A DNA stretch of 60,961 nt from CAZLWF01 sp031972835 (GCA_031972835.1 DALYDX010000002.1:1-60961), one strand, 5' to 3'. Shown: positions 30,298 through 37,861, numbered from the stretch's first letter. A program made the numbers and translations. Notes: generated by a model from the sequence alone, not told the origin.

Positions 30298-31617
30298 CTA
30301 TTTTTCAAGAGTAATTTCTTTGTTACTCAAAACTATCCTACTCTTCAAACACCCCAGCAATTCTCTTTTCTCAATATCACTTCCTTCCTTTAATACATAT
30401 CTAGCATATCCTCGAATATCAATATTTGATATTTTGGGTTTTTCCTTAGTTCCTAAGAAGAAATTTTGTAGGTTTGTAAATTTTTCAACATCAGCTTTTA
30501 TCTTTTCTTTAATTTGAATCTCATTAATATTTATTTTTTCAATTAATTCTTCAAATTGTTTGAGTATTTCTTTTTCTTCGGTATAGCCACATTTACAATC
30601 AGCTTTCTGAGATTTTGTACATCCGTAATATACATATCTATGAACATTCCCATTCTTCTGTTTTTTGAATTTTTCATCGGCTGTAATACTTGAACCACAT
30701 AATCCACAGGTCATCATTTTAGTAAAGGCAAACTCTTTGTTTTCTACACGGAGGACTTGGCTTCGTATTTGTACTTGAACTTGATCATATAGCTCTTTGG
30801 TAATAAGTGGCTCATGTTTACCAGTGTACCAATTACCACTTTTCCTTGGATATTCAAAGATTCCATGATAAAAGTGATTTCCCAATATTTTGTATATATT
30901 ACCTAGACTTAGATGCTTCTTCCCATAAGCAGTTCTAAAGTTTAAATCAAACCTTAGCCAGTTATATACCTTTCTTCCACTCCAATGCTCATAGGCTACT
31001 TTTTCAAACATTTTCTTGATTATGGGTGCTCGTTCTGGATCAACTAATGTCTCACACTTCCTATCCATTCTTTTCTCTTTTAAGTATCCAGTTGGTGCAG
31101 GGGCAGGCCATAGTCCCATCTCTACTCTAGTTCTTAACCCTCGTTTTACATTTACACTTTTGTTATCATTCTCTAGTTTTGCTTGAGAACATAAAATCAT
31201 TAGTAGAAATTTTTCATTTGGTGAGTTCTTAAAATGTTGTCCGTAAGTGCGAATCTCTAATAGTAACTTCTGGTCCATTAAGTCGACAACACTCCCTAAG
31301 TCGCCAGCGTTTCTACTTAATCTATCTGGTGCCCAAGTAAGTATTCCATTAAATCTCCCTCGCCTGATATCTTCCAGTATTTCTTTGTATACTGGTCGTT
31401 GCCCTGATTCTTTTGCTGAATGCGATTCTCGCCTTATCTCTACAATTTCCAAGTTTTCTCTTTCTGCTAATTCAAGCATTTCTTTAATCTGTGAATCAAT
31501 TGAAAGAACCTGCCGTTCTTCTGATTCAGTAGATTTACGAGCATACAGTACATATCTAATCTTTTGTATTGGTGCTAATATCTCTTTATTAATCCTAGCT
31601 GTTGTATATGTTTCCAT
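30298..31617 (-). CDS. Large serine recombinase / integrase
   Basis: 439 aa. Resolvase-type catalytic domain: RYVLYARKSTESEERQ with the nucleophile about Ser29, IDSQIKEML, then FNGILTWAPDRLSRNAGD (arginines of the active site). Recombinase domain (about 165-290) with PAPTGYLKE and GNIYKILGNHFYHGIFEYP, then a zinc ribbon with CGLCGSSIT and YYGCTKSQKADCKCGY (about 310-345) and a short coiled-coil tail. All expected parts are present, so probably active. Such enzymes catalyse directional attP x attB integration. The gene reads leftward with its cargo. Confidence 0.93.
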   Translation of the reverse strand: METYTTARINKEILAPIQKIRYVLYARKSTESEERQVLSIDSQIKEMLELAERENLEIVEIRRESHSAKESGQRPVYKEILEDIRRGRFNGILTWAPDRLSRNAGDLGSVVDLMDQKLLLEIRTYGQHFKNSPNEKFLLMILCSQAKLENDNKSVNVKRGLRTRVEMGLWPAPAPTGYLKEKRMDRKCETLVDPERAPIIKKMFEKVAYEHWSGRKVYNWLRFDLNFRTAYGKKHLSLGNIYKILGNHFYHGIFEYPRKSGNWYTGKHEPLITKELYDQVQVQIRSQVLRVENKEFAFTKMMTCGLCGSSITADEKFKKQKNGNVHRYVYYGCTKSQKADCKCGYTEEKEILKQFEELIEKININEIQIKEKIKADVEKFTNLQNFFLGTKEKPKISNIDIRGYARYVLKEGSDIEKRELLGCLKSRIVLSNKEITLEK

Positions 31618-31880
31618 ATACCAATGGTGTCAGAGAAAGAGGGTTTTGCTAAGTCTATGCAGAACTAGGGATTCGTCGCATAGTCGTACCCAAAATAGTG
31701 ACATTTATGTGTAACTTTATATGTCGAAGTAGTGTCACTTTTGTCACTTTTTGGTTCGCACGAGGAGCGTCGTTGTGATAATATGGAAGATATCCCCAAA
31801 GCCCTACAGGTCTTATTACTGAAAGGTTCTAACACGAGGATCTCCGCTATAAATATATTTTAAATACTAAAATATCCTAA
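31618..31880. other. Recombinase upstream region, possible att/operator site
   Basis: Short repeats with inverted parts: agTGACAtttaTGTGTaac (31697 onward) and GTGTCACTTTTGTCAC (31728-31743). A 26-codon ORF starts at 31783 (MEDIPKALQVLLLKGSN) just after a GATAAT box; too short to support. Nothing else seen. Confidence 0.4.
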
Positions 31881-32348
31881 ATGTTTAAGTTTAAAGAAAT
31901 AACTAATGACGTTCATTTTTTGAAAGAATCTTCAAAAATTATTAGAGAGTATTCTTGGGGTTTGGATTATCCGGTTGATCCGCTATATGAACTTAAAGGG
32001 TCTGATTTTGTTATTGGTTGCTTTGATGATGATAAACTAATTGGATTAGCATCACTTAATCGAATTGCAAGTCCTGACAAGATAGACAACGGATTTATTT
32101 GGTTTGCCAACTCTGTGATTGTTCCTGGTTACCGTGAGAATGGAATATATACCGAATTTTACAATCGACGTGCTCGGTATATTAAAGACAGTAAAGAATC
32201 TATTGTATTTACATGTACAGACAATCCTATTGTTGAGAGGTTTTTAAAGAAAAGAGGTTGGGTTGTTCGACGTATAACAAAAGATGAGTCAGGAGGTGAA
32301 TGTAAAGTTTTCGAGATTAATCCAGATATATTGCTTAATTTTTCTTAA
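31881..32348 (+). CDS. GNAT-type acetyltransferase-like protein
   Basis: 155 aa: FVIGCFDDDKLIGLASLNRI (strands 2-3), NGFIWFANSVIVPGYRENGI (strand 4 and the CoA loop form V-x-P-x-x-R-x-x-G-x-x), TEFYNRRARYIKDSKESIVF (helix 3 and strand 5) and a C-terminal DNPIVERFLKKRGWVV, as in GNATs. Substrate unknown. It overlaps the 3' end of miaA by 14 bp, tail to tail. Confidence 0.72.
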   Translation: MFKFKEITNDVHFLKESSKIIREYSWGLDYPVDPLYELKGSDFVIGCFDDDKLIGLASLNRIASPDKIDNGFIWFANSVIVPGYRENGIYTEFYNRRARYIKDSKESIVFTCTDNPIVERFLKKRGWVVRRITKDESGGECKVFEINPDILLNFS

Positions 32349-33174
32349 ACCAAGTTCTCTGGCGTTTTGCATATTGCCAGATCGCGGTTTCGAGCTCGGA
32401 GATCATTTGTTTTTTTGAAATTTTACCCTGCAAATACATAGCGGTATAACGACACTCAAGACCTAGTTCGTTCATACGTTTCCAAGACACTCCAGAATCA
32501 TGGAGTTTTTTTGCTTCACGGAGCATGCCGAGCTTTACGCGCTCGAGTAGGCGAGTATGAATATTCTTTTTCAATAATTCATCGGGTAGATCTATATAAA
32601 AATCAAACACTTCATATTTTGGCTTTGATTGGATTTTTGGGACAGAGCCGATTGATTTTGCGATTTCTATAGCGCGAACAAGACGCACTCTGTTTTTTGT
32701 ATCTATAGTTTTGAATCTTTTTGAATCAAGTTTCTTGAGGGTTTCGCAAAGTTTCTCGGTGGAATATTTTTCAAGTTTTTTGCGGAGCTCTGTGTTCGAT
32801 GGAACTTCAGGTAAAATAATTCCTTTTGTAACTGCGTCTATATAGAATCCGGTTCCTCCGACAAGTATTGGTAGATTGCCACGCTCGTGTATTTTATCGA
32901 TTGCACGTTCGGCATCTTTTTTGAAATCTGAAACTGAATAAACTTTTTTTGGATTCACAAACGAGAGTATGTGGTGGGGTATTGCACCCATCTCTTTTTT
33001 TGTAACTTTACCCGAAAGTAAATCAAGTCCACGATATACCTGTCTAGAATCAGCAGAGACTACCTCAGAAGTGATACTGTGCTTTTTTAGATACTTGGCT
33101 AAAGCAATACTAGCCCCAGTTTTTCCTGAAGATGTTGGACCTGATATAGAGATTATAGGGAGTTTTTTTGGCAC
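32335..33174 (-). CDS. miaA: tRNA dimethylallyltransferase
   Basis: Transfers a dimethylallyl group from DMAPP to A37 of tRNAs reading UNN codons. 279 aa, a little shorter than usual (about 300). P-loop ISGPTSSGKTGASIA near the N-terminus, SADSRQVYRGLDLLSGK (the substrate Asp and Gln/Arg motif), ILVGGTGFYIDAV, KNRVRLVRAIEIA and the tRNA-binding C-terminal LGLECRYTAMYLQGKIS ... ETAIWQYAKRQRTWFK. All catalytic motifs are intact. In this window tRNA Leu, Tyr, Cys and Trp, which read UNN codons, are potential substrates. Confidence 0.95.
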   Translation of the reverse strand: MPKKLPIISISGPTSSGKTGASIALAKYLKKHSITSEVVSADSRQVYRGLDLLSGKVTKKEMGAIPHHILSFVNPKKVYSVSDFKKDAERAIDKIHERGNLPILVGGTGFYIDAVTKGIILPEVPSNTELRKKLEKYSTEKLCETLKKLDSKRFKTIDTKNRVRLVRAIEIAKSIGSVPKIQSKPKYEVFDFYIDLPDELLKKNIHTRLLERVKLGMLREAKKLHDSGVSWKRMNELGLECRYTAMYLQGKISKKQMISELETAIWQYAKRQRTWFKKN

Positions 33175-33282
33175 ACATTGATATTACGCAATGATTCATA
33201 AAGAATCAAATACCGTCTACCTAGGGTTGACTGAGTGAATATAAAAGTGTAGTTTTATAAAAAAAGTATTATATACGAAAAA

Positions 33283-33612
33283 TTGAAGAAAGATTTCTTT
33301 GAAGGTAAAAGCCTCAAAATATTGCTTAGTGAGCTTACTAGCCCAAGCCGAAGTATGGACGACAAGAGACACATCATGTCTTATATAGAAGATCGGTATG
33401 TTAGTATTGCTGATAATTTTGATCAAGCAAAAATAAAACTTGAGCAAGAAGGTCTGCCAAAAGACTCTCAGCAAAAGATATTAGCTGTCAGAAAAACAGC
33501 TAGGGATATGGCAACCGAATTAATAAACTTTGATTCTATAAATGGAATCGCAGATATCGACAAGATATTCAACCAACAAATGGAAGAACACAGGGATGTT
33601 GTAGAAGTCTGA
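33283..33612 (+). CDS. Small helical protein, paralog of the 189-aa protein at 33985
   Basis: 109 aa from TTG 33283; no ATG is available upstream in frame before the stop at 33250, and the first ATG (33355) would drop 24 residues. All-helical, with LKILLSELTSPSRSMDDKRHIMSYIE and LEQEGLPKDSQQKILAVRKTARDMATELIN. The segment LPKD..Q.K..AV....A...AT.L aligns with LLPKDEEDKKKFAVLMALSLAQKL of the 189-aa protein. Unknown function. The ncRNA candidate lies between the two. Confidence 0.6.
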   Translation: MKKDFFEGKSLKILLSELTSPSRSMDDKRHIMSYIEDRYVSIADNFDQAKIKLEQEGLPKDSQQKILAVRKTARDMATELINFDSINGIADIDKIFNQQMEEHRDVVEV

Positions 33613-33646
33613 TTTTTGAAGCTAAAATTGAGTAGGTTAAAAATGC

Positions 33647-33675
33647 TTGACAGGAGTATAGTGATATGCTATACT
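33647..33675 (+). promoter_or_regulatory. Consensus promoter of the ncRNA candidate
   Basis: TTGACA (33647-33652), 17-base spacer, TGC-TATACT (33670-33675). Confidence 0.9.
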
Positions 33676-33681
33676 ACCCAA

Positions 33682-33932
33682 GTACTAAATACAGCACATG
33701 CCATATAACGTAGGAATTTTCAGGTTCTACGCGCTGGCCATTCAGCTGTTGTTCATTTTTAAAGGGGTAAGGCGTTGCACTTATTGCTACAGCCGAAACC
33801 CATTGCGCCGGATACTACACTCGATGCAAAGAACAACATCTGGTTGAGTTCCATCGATTTAACCTGAATAGACAGCGATTCCCCGTACATAGCCCTCTGT
33901 AAAAAGAGACATTGTGTACGGGGATTTTTTTA
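33682..33932 (+). ncRNA. Candidate structured non-coding RNA of about 250 nt, family unknown
   Basis: Begins 6-7 nt after a perfect promoter and ends in a strong terminator, with no Shine-Dalgarno or convincing ORF. Long-range pairing visible: CAGCTGTTGTTC (about 33737) with GAACAACATCTG (about 33832), 11 of 12 positions; CGCTG (about 33728) with CAGCG (about 33872); hairpin GTAGgAA/TTCTAC (about 33710-33731), whose loop TTCAGGTT can pair with AACCTGAA (33861-33868), a pseudoknot; inner GGCG/CGCC and GGGT/ACCC crossing pairs. I see no RNase P CR-I, tmRNA tRNA-like end, SRP core or 6S signature, so none of those is supported. Confidence 0.68.
33881..33932 (+). terminator. Terminator of the ncRNA candidate
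   Basis: CCCCGTACA (33881-33889) pairs with TGTACGGGG (33915-33923), then ATTTTTTTATTT; the 25-nt loop can form a small CTCT/AGAG inner stem. Confidence 0.88.
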
Positions 33933-33933
33933 T

Positions 33934-33962
33934 TTGACATACAACAAGGTAGTCGCTATAGT
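33934..33962 (+). promoter_or_regulatory. Promoter of the 189-aa helical protein
   Basis: TTGACA (33934-33939), 17-base spacer, CGC-TATAGT (33957-33962), directly behind the ncRNA terminator T-run. Confidence 0.87.
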
Positions 33963-33984
33963 TTAATTAAACAAATAGTATCTT

Positions 33985-34554
33985 ATGGGAAGACGAACAT
34001 TATCCCCGGAGTTTTTTCAAAAAAGAAACTACGAAGATTTATTGATGTATTTGACAGAGTCCATCCATACTCAGGATGAAAAAGATCAGGTTATAGAATA
34101 TCTAAGTATGAATTTCAAAAAAGATAACAATCTGCTTGATCCTCTAAATCTTGTTCCAAGTCCGCATGAATCAATCAATAATTTTGGCTGGCCAGAGAGA
34201 TATGGTTCTAAAACAAAATTGATGGATATAATTCAAGATTTAGTTTCTGGACAATTGGACAAGGAAGATAACGTACAGGTCTATAATTTCTTTTACAGGA
34301 ACTTTAAAACATCAACTGAAATTTTAGATGATATTTATACCAAAATAGAATCTTCGTTGCTTCCTAAAGATGAGGAAGATAAGAAAAAATTTGCAGTATT
34401 AATGGCTTTGTCGCTTGCGCAGAAGCTTACAAATGCTGTTCAAGAAGGAACAATGAATTCAGATTTGAATATCAAGTTTTTATCTAATCAAATATTAGAT
34501 GAATTTATTGAATTTGAAAAAATTAGACAAAGGTTAAGATCAAAAATAAAATAG
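33985..34554 (+). CDS. Helical protein, paralog of the 109-aa protein
   Basis: 189 aa, soluble, all-helical, with what looks like two copies of a helical unit: YEDLLMYLTESIHTQDEKDQ...YLSMNF and LMDIIQDLVSGQLDKEDNVQ...FFYRNF. The third part carries the LLPKDEEDKKKFAV segment shared with 33283-33612. Unknown function. It has its own consensus promoter immediately after the ncRNA and a hairpin terminator. Confidence 0.65.
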   Translation: MGRRTLSPEFFQKRNYEDLLMYLTESIHTQDEKDQVIEYLSMNFKKDNNLLDPLNLVPSPHESINNFGWPERYGSKTKLMDIIQDLVSGQLDKEDNVQVYNFFYRNFKTSTEILDDIYTKIESSLLPKDEEDKKKFAVLMALSLAQKLTNAVQEGTMNSDLNIKFLSNQILDEFIEFEKIRQRLRSKIK

Positions 34555-34555
34555 A

Positions 34556-34587
34556 AAAACACCTCAGGATTGAGGTGTTTTATTTTT
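34556..34587 (+). terminator. Terminator of the 189-aa gene
   Basis: AAAACACCTCA-gga-TTGAGGTGTTTTATTTTT. Confidence 0.87.
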
Positions 34588-34680
34588 GTGCCCAGGGAGA
34601 CTCGGTCATAGATAATTTTCTGCTGAAAATTTATACGACCCTGCCTCGCATCGGCATGCTTCGGCTTTCGAATCTCTCCA
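34588..34680. repeat. tRNA-Leu trailer repeat: direct 3'-end fragment, element copy B and inverted T-arm
   Basis: From left to right: TGCCCAGGGAGACTCGG (34589 onward), a direct second copy of the tRNA-Leu(CAA) 3' end; the trailer element GGTCATAGATAATTTTC...GAAAATTTATACGACC (34604-34640) shared with 18601-18656; GCATCGGCATGCTTCGGC; and TTCGAATCTCTCCA (34667-34680), an inverted copy of the T-arm. Confidence 0.75.
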
Positions 34681-34721
34681 ACAATAACAAAAAACAACCT
34701 GAAGGTTGATTTTTGTTATTG
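34678..34721. terminator. Long trailer hairpin of tRNA-Leu (CAA)
   Basis: CAATAACAAAAA(a)CAACCT / AGGTTG(at)TTTTTGTTATTG, about 18 paired bases around a GA loop; can terminate in either direction. Confidence 0.82.
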
Positions 34722-34804
34722 TGCCCAGGGAGAGACTCGAACTCTCACAATGTTGCCATCGAGGGATTTTGAGTCCCTTGCGTCTACCATTCCGCCACCT
34801 GGGC
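34722..34804 (-). tRNA. tRNA-Leu (CAA)
   Basis: Acceptor GCCCAGG/CCTGGGC, anticodon loop CTCAAAA in stem AGGGA/TCCCT, long variable arm with CGATGGCAACATTG, T-loop TTCGAGT. CCA is not encoded. Confidence 0.95.
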
Positions 34805-34850
34805 AATTTCAAAAATATACTTCGTATTTTTGATATGTCTCACAATCACT

Positions 34851-34922
34851 GCCCAGGTGTCGGCCTCCTCGTTTCACTCGGATATAAAGCAAAGCAGTTT
34901 GCTTTATATCCACCTGGGCAGG
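34851..34922. repeat. Palindrome built on the tRNA-Leu 5' end
   Basis: CTGCCCAGGTG (34851) and CACCTGGGCAG (34912) are inverted copies of the first bases of tRNA-Leu(CAA). Between them ATATAAAGCAAA / TTTGCTTTATAT pair perfectly around a GCAG loop, the same loop as the palindrome after tRNA-Lys. No gene in 34805-34998. Confidence 0.8.
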
Positions 34923-34998
34923 TGTGTCTTACTTTATATCACATTTTACTAACATAATATAGATTGTTTAAGACAGCAACTTTGTTACAATGTTGATT

Positions 34999-36024
34999 AT
35001 GCAAGGACGATTTGAGAATTCTATATTTTTTGTAGATGTAGATAAAATACAACCGAACCCATATCAACCACGACGAGAGTTCGAAGAAGGTCCATTACAA
35101 GATCTTTCTTCTTCAATTCGTCAGTACGGAGTGCTGCAACCGCTTGTAGTCTCTCGTGTAGAGAATATAACCGAGGATGGCGGTATGGTCACATACTATG
35201 AGCTCATAGCTGGTGAGCGACGTCTGCGCGCTTCGAAGCTTGCGGGTTTGCCACAAGTTCCAGTAATAATCCGTACAGGAGATGACTCGATGGCAAAGCT
35301 TGAGCTTGCGATAATTGAGAACCTACAACGTGAAGATTTGAACGCTGTAGATCGAGCGCGGGCATTCTTGAAACTTCAAGATGAATTCAAATTTACTCAT
35401 GCACAAATCGGTACGAAAGTTGGCAAGAGTCGTGAATATGTTTCAAACACAATGCGCCTACTCGCACTTCCGCAAGAGATGTTGGACGCACTTTCTGGTG
35501 GGAAAATCACAGAAGGTCATACTCGCGCACTGCTCATGCTCTCAGATAGGGGTGAAGAGCAGATGGTTTTGTTCAAAGAAATTTTATACAAAAAAATCAA
35601 TGTTCGTGATGCAGAAAAATATGCTCGTAGAATCGCTGTAGATAGAATCCGTAACAAAGAGTACATACCTGATCCAGACATAATAGAAATGGAGTCTAAA
35701 CTTACTGATGCACTAGGAACACGTGTACATATAGAGAGAAAAGAAAATGGTGGTTCTATAACCATAGACTTCTTTACAAATGATGACCTGGCAACGATCC
35801 TATCATTAATCAAAGATAGAGAAGGGGAGATCAAGCCGACAATGCTCGATAACTTTATCGCCCAAAATGAAGTCGTAGAAAATATTGAAAATACAGATAC
35901 TGTAACAATACTCCCGGGTTTTATAGAAAAGATAGAAGCAGAGATTAATGAAGCGGAAGTAGAAGCTGAGAAGGAAAAAGAAGATGATTCTGATTTGTAT
36001 AATATTCAGAATTTCTCAATTTAA
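34999..36024 (+). CDS. parB: ParB/Spo0J chromosome partition protein
   Basis: 341 aa from ATG 34999; the in-frame ATG at 34990 overlaps the TACAAT box, which ends 7 nt before 34999. The N-terminal ParB/Srx domain has KIQPNPYQPRREF, SSSIRQYGVLQPLVV and the CTPase motif GERRLRASKLAGL; IENLQREDLNAVDRARAF opens the central HTH domain that contacts parS (THAQIGTKVGKSREYVSNTMRL). The C-terminal third is acidic and ends without the usual basic dimer helix. ParA is not adjacent, and I see no TGTTTCACGTGAAACA-like parS in the window. Confidence 0.93.
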   Translation: MQGRFENSIFFVDVDKIQPNPYQPRREFEEGPLQDLSSSIRQYGVLQPLVVSRVENITEDGGMVTYYELIAGERRLRASKLAGLPQVPVIIRTGDDSMAKLELAIIENLQREDLNAVDRARAFLKLQDEFKFTHAQIGTKVGKSREYVSNTMRLLALPQEMLDALSGGKITEGHTRALLMLSDRGEEQMVLFKEILYKKINVRDAEKYARRIAVDRIRNKEYIPDPDIIEMESKLTDALGTRVHIERKENGGSITIDFFTNDDLATILSLIKDREGEIKPTMLDNFIAQNEVVENIENTDTVTILPGFIEKIEAEINEAEVEAEKEKEDDSDLYNIQNFSI

Positions 36025-36071
36025 ATAAACTTTTGGTTGTCGTGGCTTCTACTATATTGCTTGTTGTTTAA

Positions 36072-36354
36072 AGTTTGGTTTCTAGAAAACCTTTCTTTTA
36101 TCCACGACTTTTAAAAAGCACACATAAAATCCTGCTGGATTTTTGCTCTGCTCGTGCCGCCGCACTACGCAAGGCTTTTTAGAAAGTGTGGATTTTATTA
36201 TTTATGAATTCTGAATTCAAAATACAAAGATCCCCACTATTTAAAAGACTAGTGAGCGCGACGGCGCGAAACTCGAGGAATTTTTCACCAGAAAAATATC
36301 CGTACTTTTAAATAGTGGGGATGAAAAAGATTTTTCTAGAAACTAGACTCTAGA
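36072..36354 (-). repeat. MITE-like palindromic repeat, copy 2 (inverted)
   Basis: Inverted relative to 4839-5119. Both terminal inverted repeats are recognisable: left GTTTGGTTTCTAGAAAACC...TTATCCACGAC, right (reverse complement) AGTCTAGTTTCTAGAAAAAT...TCATCCCCAC, so about 30 bp imperfect TIRs ending in the CTAG-rich core. The same two internal stem-loops are kept, one with loop ctctgctcgtgccgccgcac and one with gagcgcgacggcgcgaaactc. It lies between convergent parB and relA and fills the 36025-36385 gap. No coding capacity. Confidence 0.88.
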
Positions 36355-36385
36355 TAAACTATCTACAATATAGAAATTACATAAT

Positions 36386-37855
36386 TTATTTTCCCCCAAA
36401 AGAAAGGAATTTGGAGAGGAGACTGTTTTCACGTAAATACTTTTGAATTCTATGGCGAGCTAGAGTGGTCTTTGCATAATCGAGCCATTTACTAGAAGGA
36501 TTTATATCTTTCTTGGTCGTAACTTCTACTATGTCCCCACTACGTAGCTTTGTGCTAATCGATACGAATTTATTATTTATTTTCGCGCCAGCTATGTGGT
36601 CTCCAATGTCACTATGTATCGCATAAGCAAAGTCTATTGCACAAGAATCTTCAGGTAGATCTATAACATCTCCTTTTGGAGTGAATATAAATACTCTATC
36701 TTTGAAGAAATCACTTTTTAATGTATCGAGAAAATTATCAGTACCAGATATGGTTTCTTCGGCGACGCGGAGCTCTTCTACCCATGGATACTGTAGGGCA
36801 ATATTGTTTTTCTTTTTCTTGTTTAGATTTTCTTTGTATGCGAAATGAGCGGCGATACCGTATTCAGCCTGCTCATGCATGTCTTGTGTGCGGATTTGTA
36901 TTTCTACTACACCACCAGTTCCGGTGAAGATAGTGGTATGTATACTCTTGTAGCCGTTTGGTTTTGGAGTGGCAACGTAGTCTTTTATACGTCCAGGCAG
37001 AGGCTTCCAGAGGCCGTGGATTATACCTAAGACTTGGTAGCATTGTTCTACATTTTCTACAATCACACGTACTGCGATAATATCGTAGACTTTGTCGATA
37101 TCCATCTCGTATTTTTGCATTTTTTTGTATAGAGAATACAAGTGCTTTACTCTTTGTTCAACAGAAATATATTTCAAACCTTGCATCCTGAAACTTTTCT
37201 TTAGCGCACGCTCGACTTCTGTAAGATATTTTTCATTCACTTCTTTCTTTTCTCTGAGCAATTCTACAACTTGAGCGTATTCTTTTGGGTATGCATATGG
37301 GAATGCAGCATCCTCGAGTTCACCTTTGAGTTTACCCATACCGAGACGGTTTGCTAGTGGTGCATATATCTCAAGTGTTTCAAGTGCAATACGTTTCTGT
37401 TTGTCTGGTCGTACATGAGATAGGGTTTGAATATTGTGGAGTCTGTCTGCAAGCTTGATCACGATCACACGCAGGTCTTCTGCCATAGATACAAAGAATT
37501 TACGTAGATTCTCAACATTACGTTCAACTCCACGATACTTCAATTTTCCAAGTTTTGTAATTCCATGTACGAGGAACTGTATTTCTTTGCCAAAAACACT
37601 TTCTAGATTTTCCTCTGTTATCTCGGTATCCTCGACTGTGTCATGAAGTAGTCCTGAAGCCACTACAACGCTCGACATGCCGAGGTCAGCGAGGTTTATA
37701 GCAGTAGCATATACATGGTTGAAGTATGGTTCACCACTAGCGCGTTTCTGTGAGCTGTGAGCTTGTTCGGCAAATCCATATGCCTTTGTGACAAGGGCGA
37801 TATCTTTCTCGCTTGGAGAGCGCATGTGTTTTATGAGTTCTTTTACGCTTGGCAT
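36386..37855 (-). CDS. (p)ppGpp synthetase/hydrolase RelA/SpoT, short form
   Basis: 489 aa against about 720-740. HD hydrolase domain with PYFNHVYATA and LLHDTVEDTE, LADRLHNIQTL; synthetase domain with RVKHLYSLYKKM, DIIAVRVIVE, RIKDYVATPKPNGYKSIHTT and QIRTQDMHEQAEYGIAAH; TGS domain VFIFTPKGDVIDLPEDSCAIDFAYAIH. The protein ends after the TGS and a helical piece, so ACT/RRM and zinc-finger ribosome-sensing domains are missing. The synthetase has EQ-type or RK variations I cannot score. TATAGT ends 6 nt before ATG (leaderless). Confidence 0.93.
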   Translation of the reverse strand: MPSVKELIKHMRSPSEKDIALVTKAYGFAEQAHSSQKRASGEPYFNHVYATAINLADLGMSSVVVASGLLHDTVEDTEITEENLESVFGKEIQFLVHGITKLGKLKYRGVERNVENLRKFFVSMAEDLRVIVIKLADRLHNIQTLSHVRPDKQKRIALETLEIYAPLANRLGMGKLKGELEDAAFPYAYPKEYAQVVELLREKKEVNEKYLTEVERALKKSFRMQGLKYISVEQRVKHLYSLYKKMQKYEMDIDKVYDIIAVRVIVENVEQCYQVLGIIHGLWKPLPGRIKDYVATPKPNGYKSIHTTIFTGTGGVVEIQIRTQDMHEQAEYGIAAHFAYKENLNKKKKNNIALQYPWVEELRVAEETISGTDNFLDTLKSDFFKDRVFIFTPKGDVIDLPEDSCAIDFAYAIHSDIGDHIAGAKINNKFVSISTKLRSGDIVEVTTKKDINPSSKWLDYAKTTLARHRIQKYLRENSLLSKFLSFGGK

Positions 37856-37861
37856 ATATAA

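Larger units (their letters stand above)
28939..31880. mobile_element. Candidate serine-recombinase island (limits uncertain)
   Basis: A large serine recombinase (30298-31617) and one cargo gene (29057-30268) on the same strand, between tRNA-Trp and a GNAT gene. The 263 bases upstream of the recombinase (31618-31880) have no long gene and carry several short inverted or repeated pieces (GTGACA.., GTGTCAC..GTCAC), fitting an attachment or regulatory region. I could not find a convincing direct repeat flanking the unit, so the ends given are simply those of the neighbouring genes. Confidence 0.5.

Noticed and set aside
28939..31880. tRNA-Trp as integration site of the island
   Set aside because: No copy of the tRNA 3' end or other clear direct repeat was found on the far side; serine recombinases also do not usually need tRNA sites.
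33697..33846. 49-codon ORF (MPYNVGIFRFYALAIQ...) inside the ncRNA candidate
   Set aside because: No Shine-Dalgarno or leaderless placement, odd composition, and the bases are involved in long-range pairing; treated as RNA, but left as the alternative to test.
34805..36385. parS site or replication origin near parB
   Set aside because: No TGTTTCACGTGAAACA-like sequence or DnaA-box cluster (TTATCCACA) group was found; single TTATCCAC in the repeat stem is not enough.
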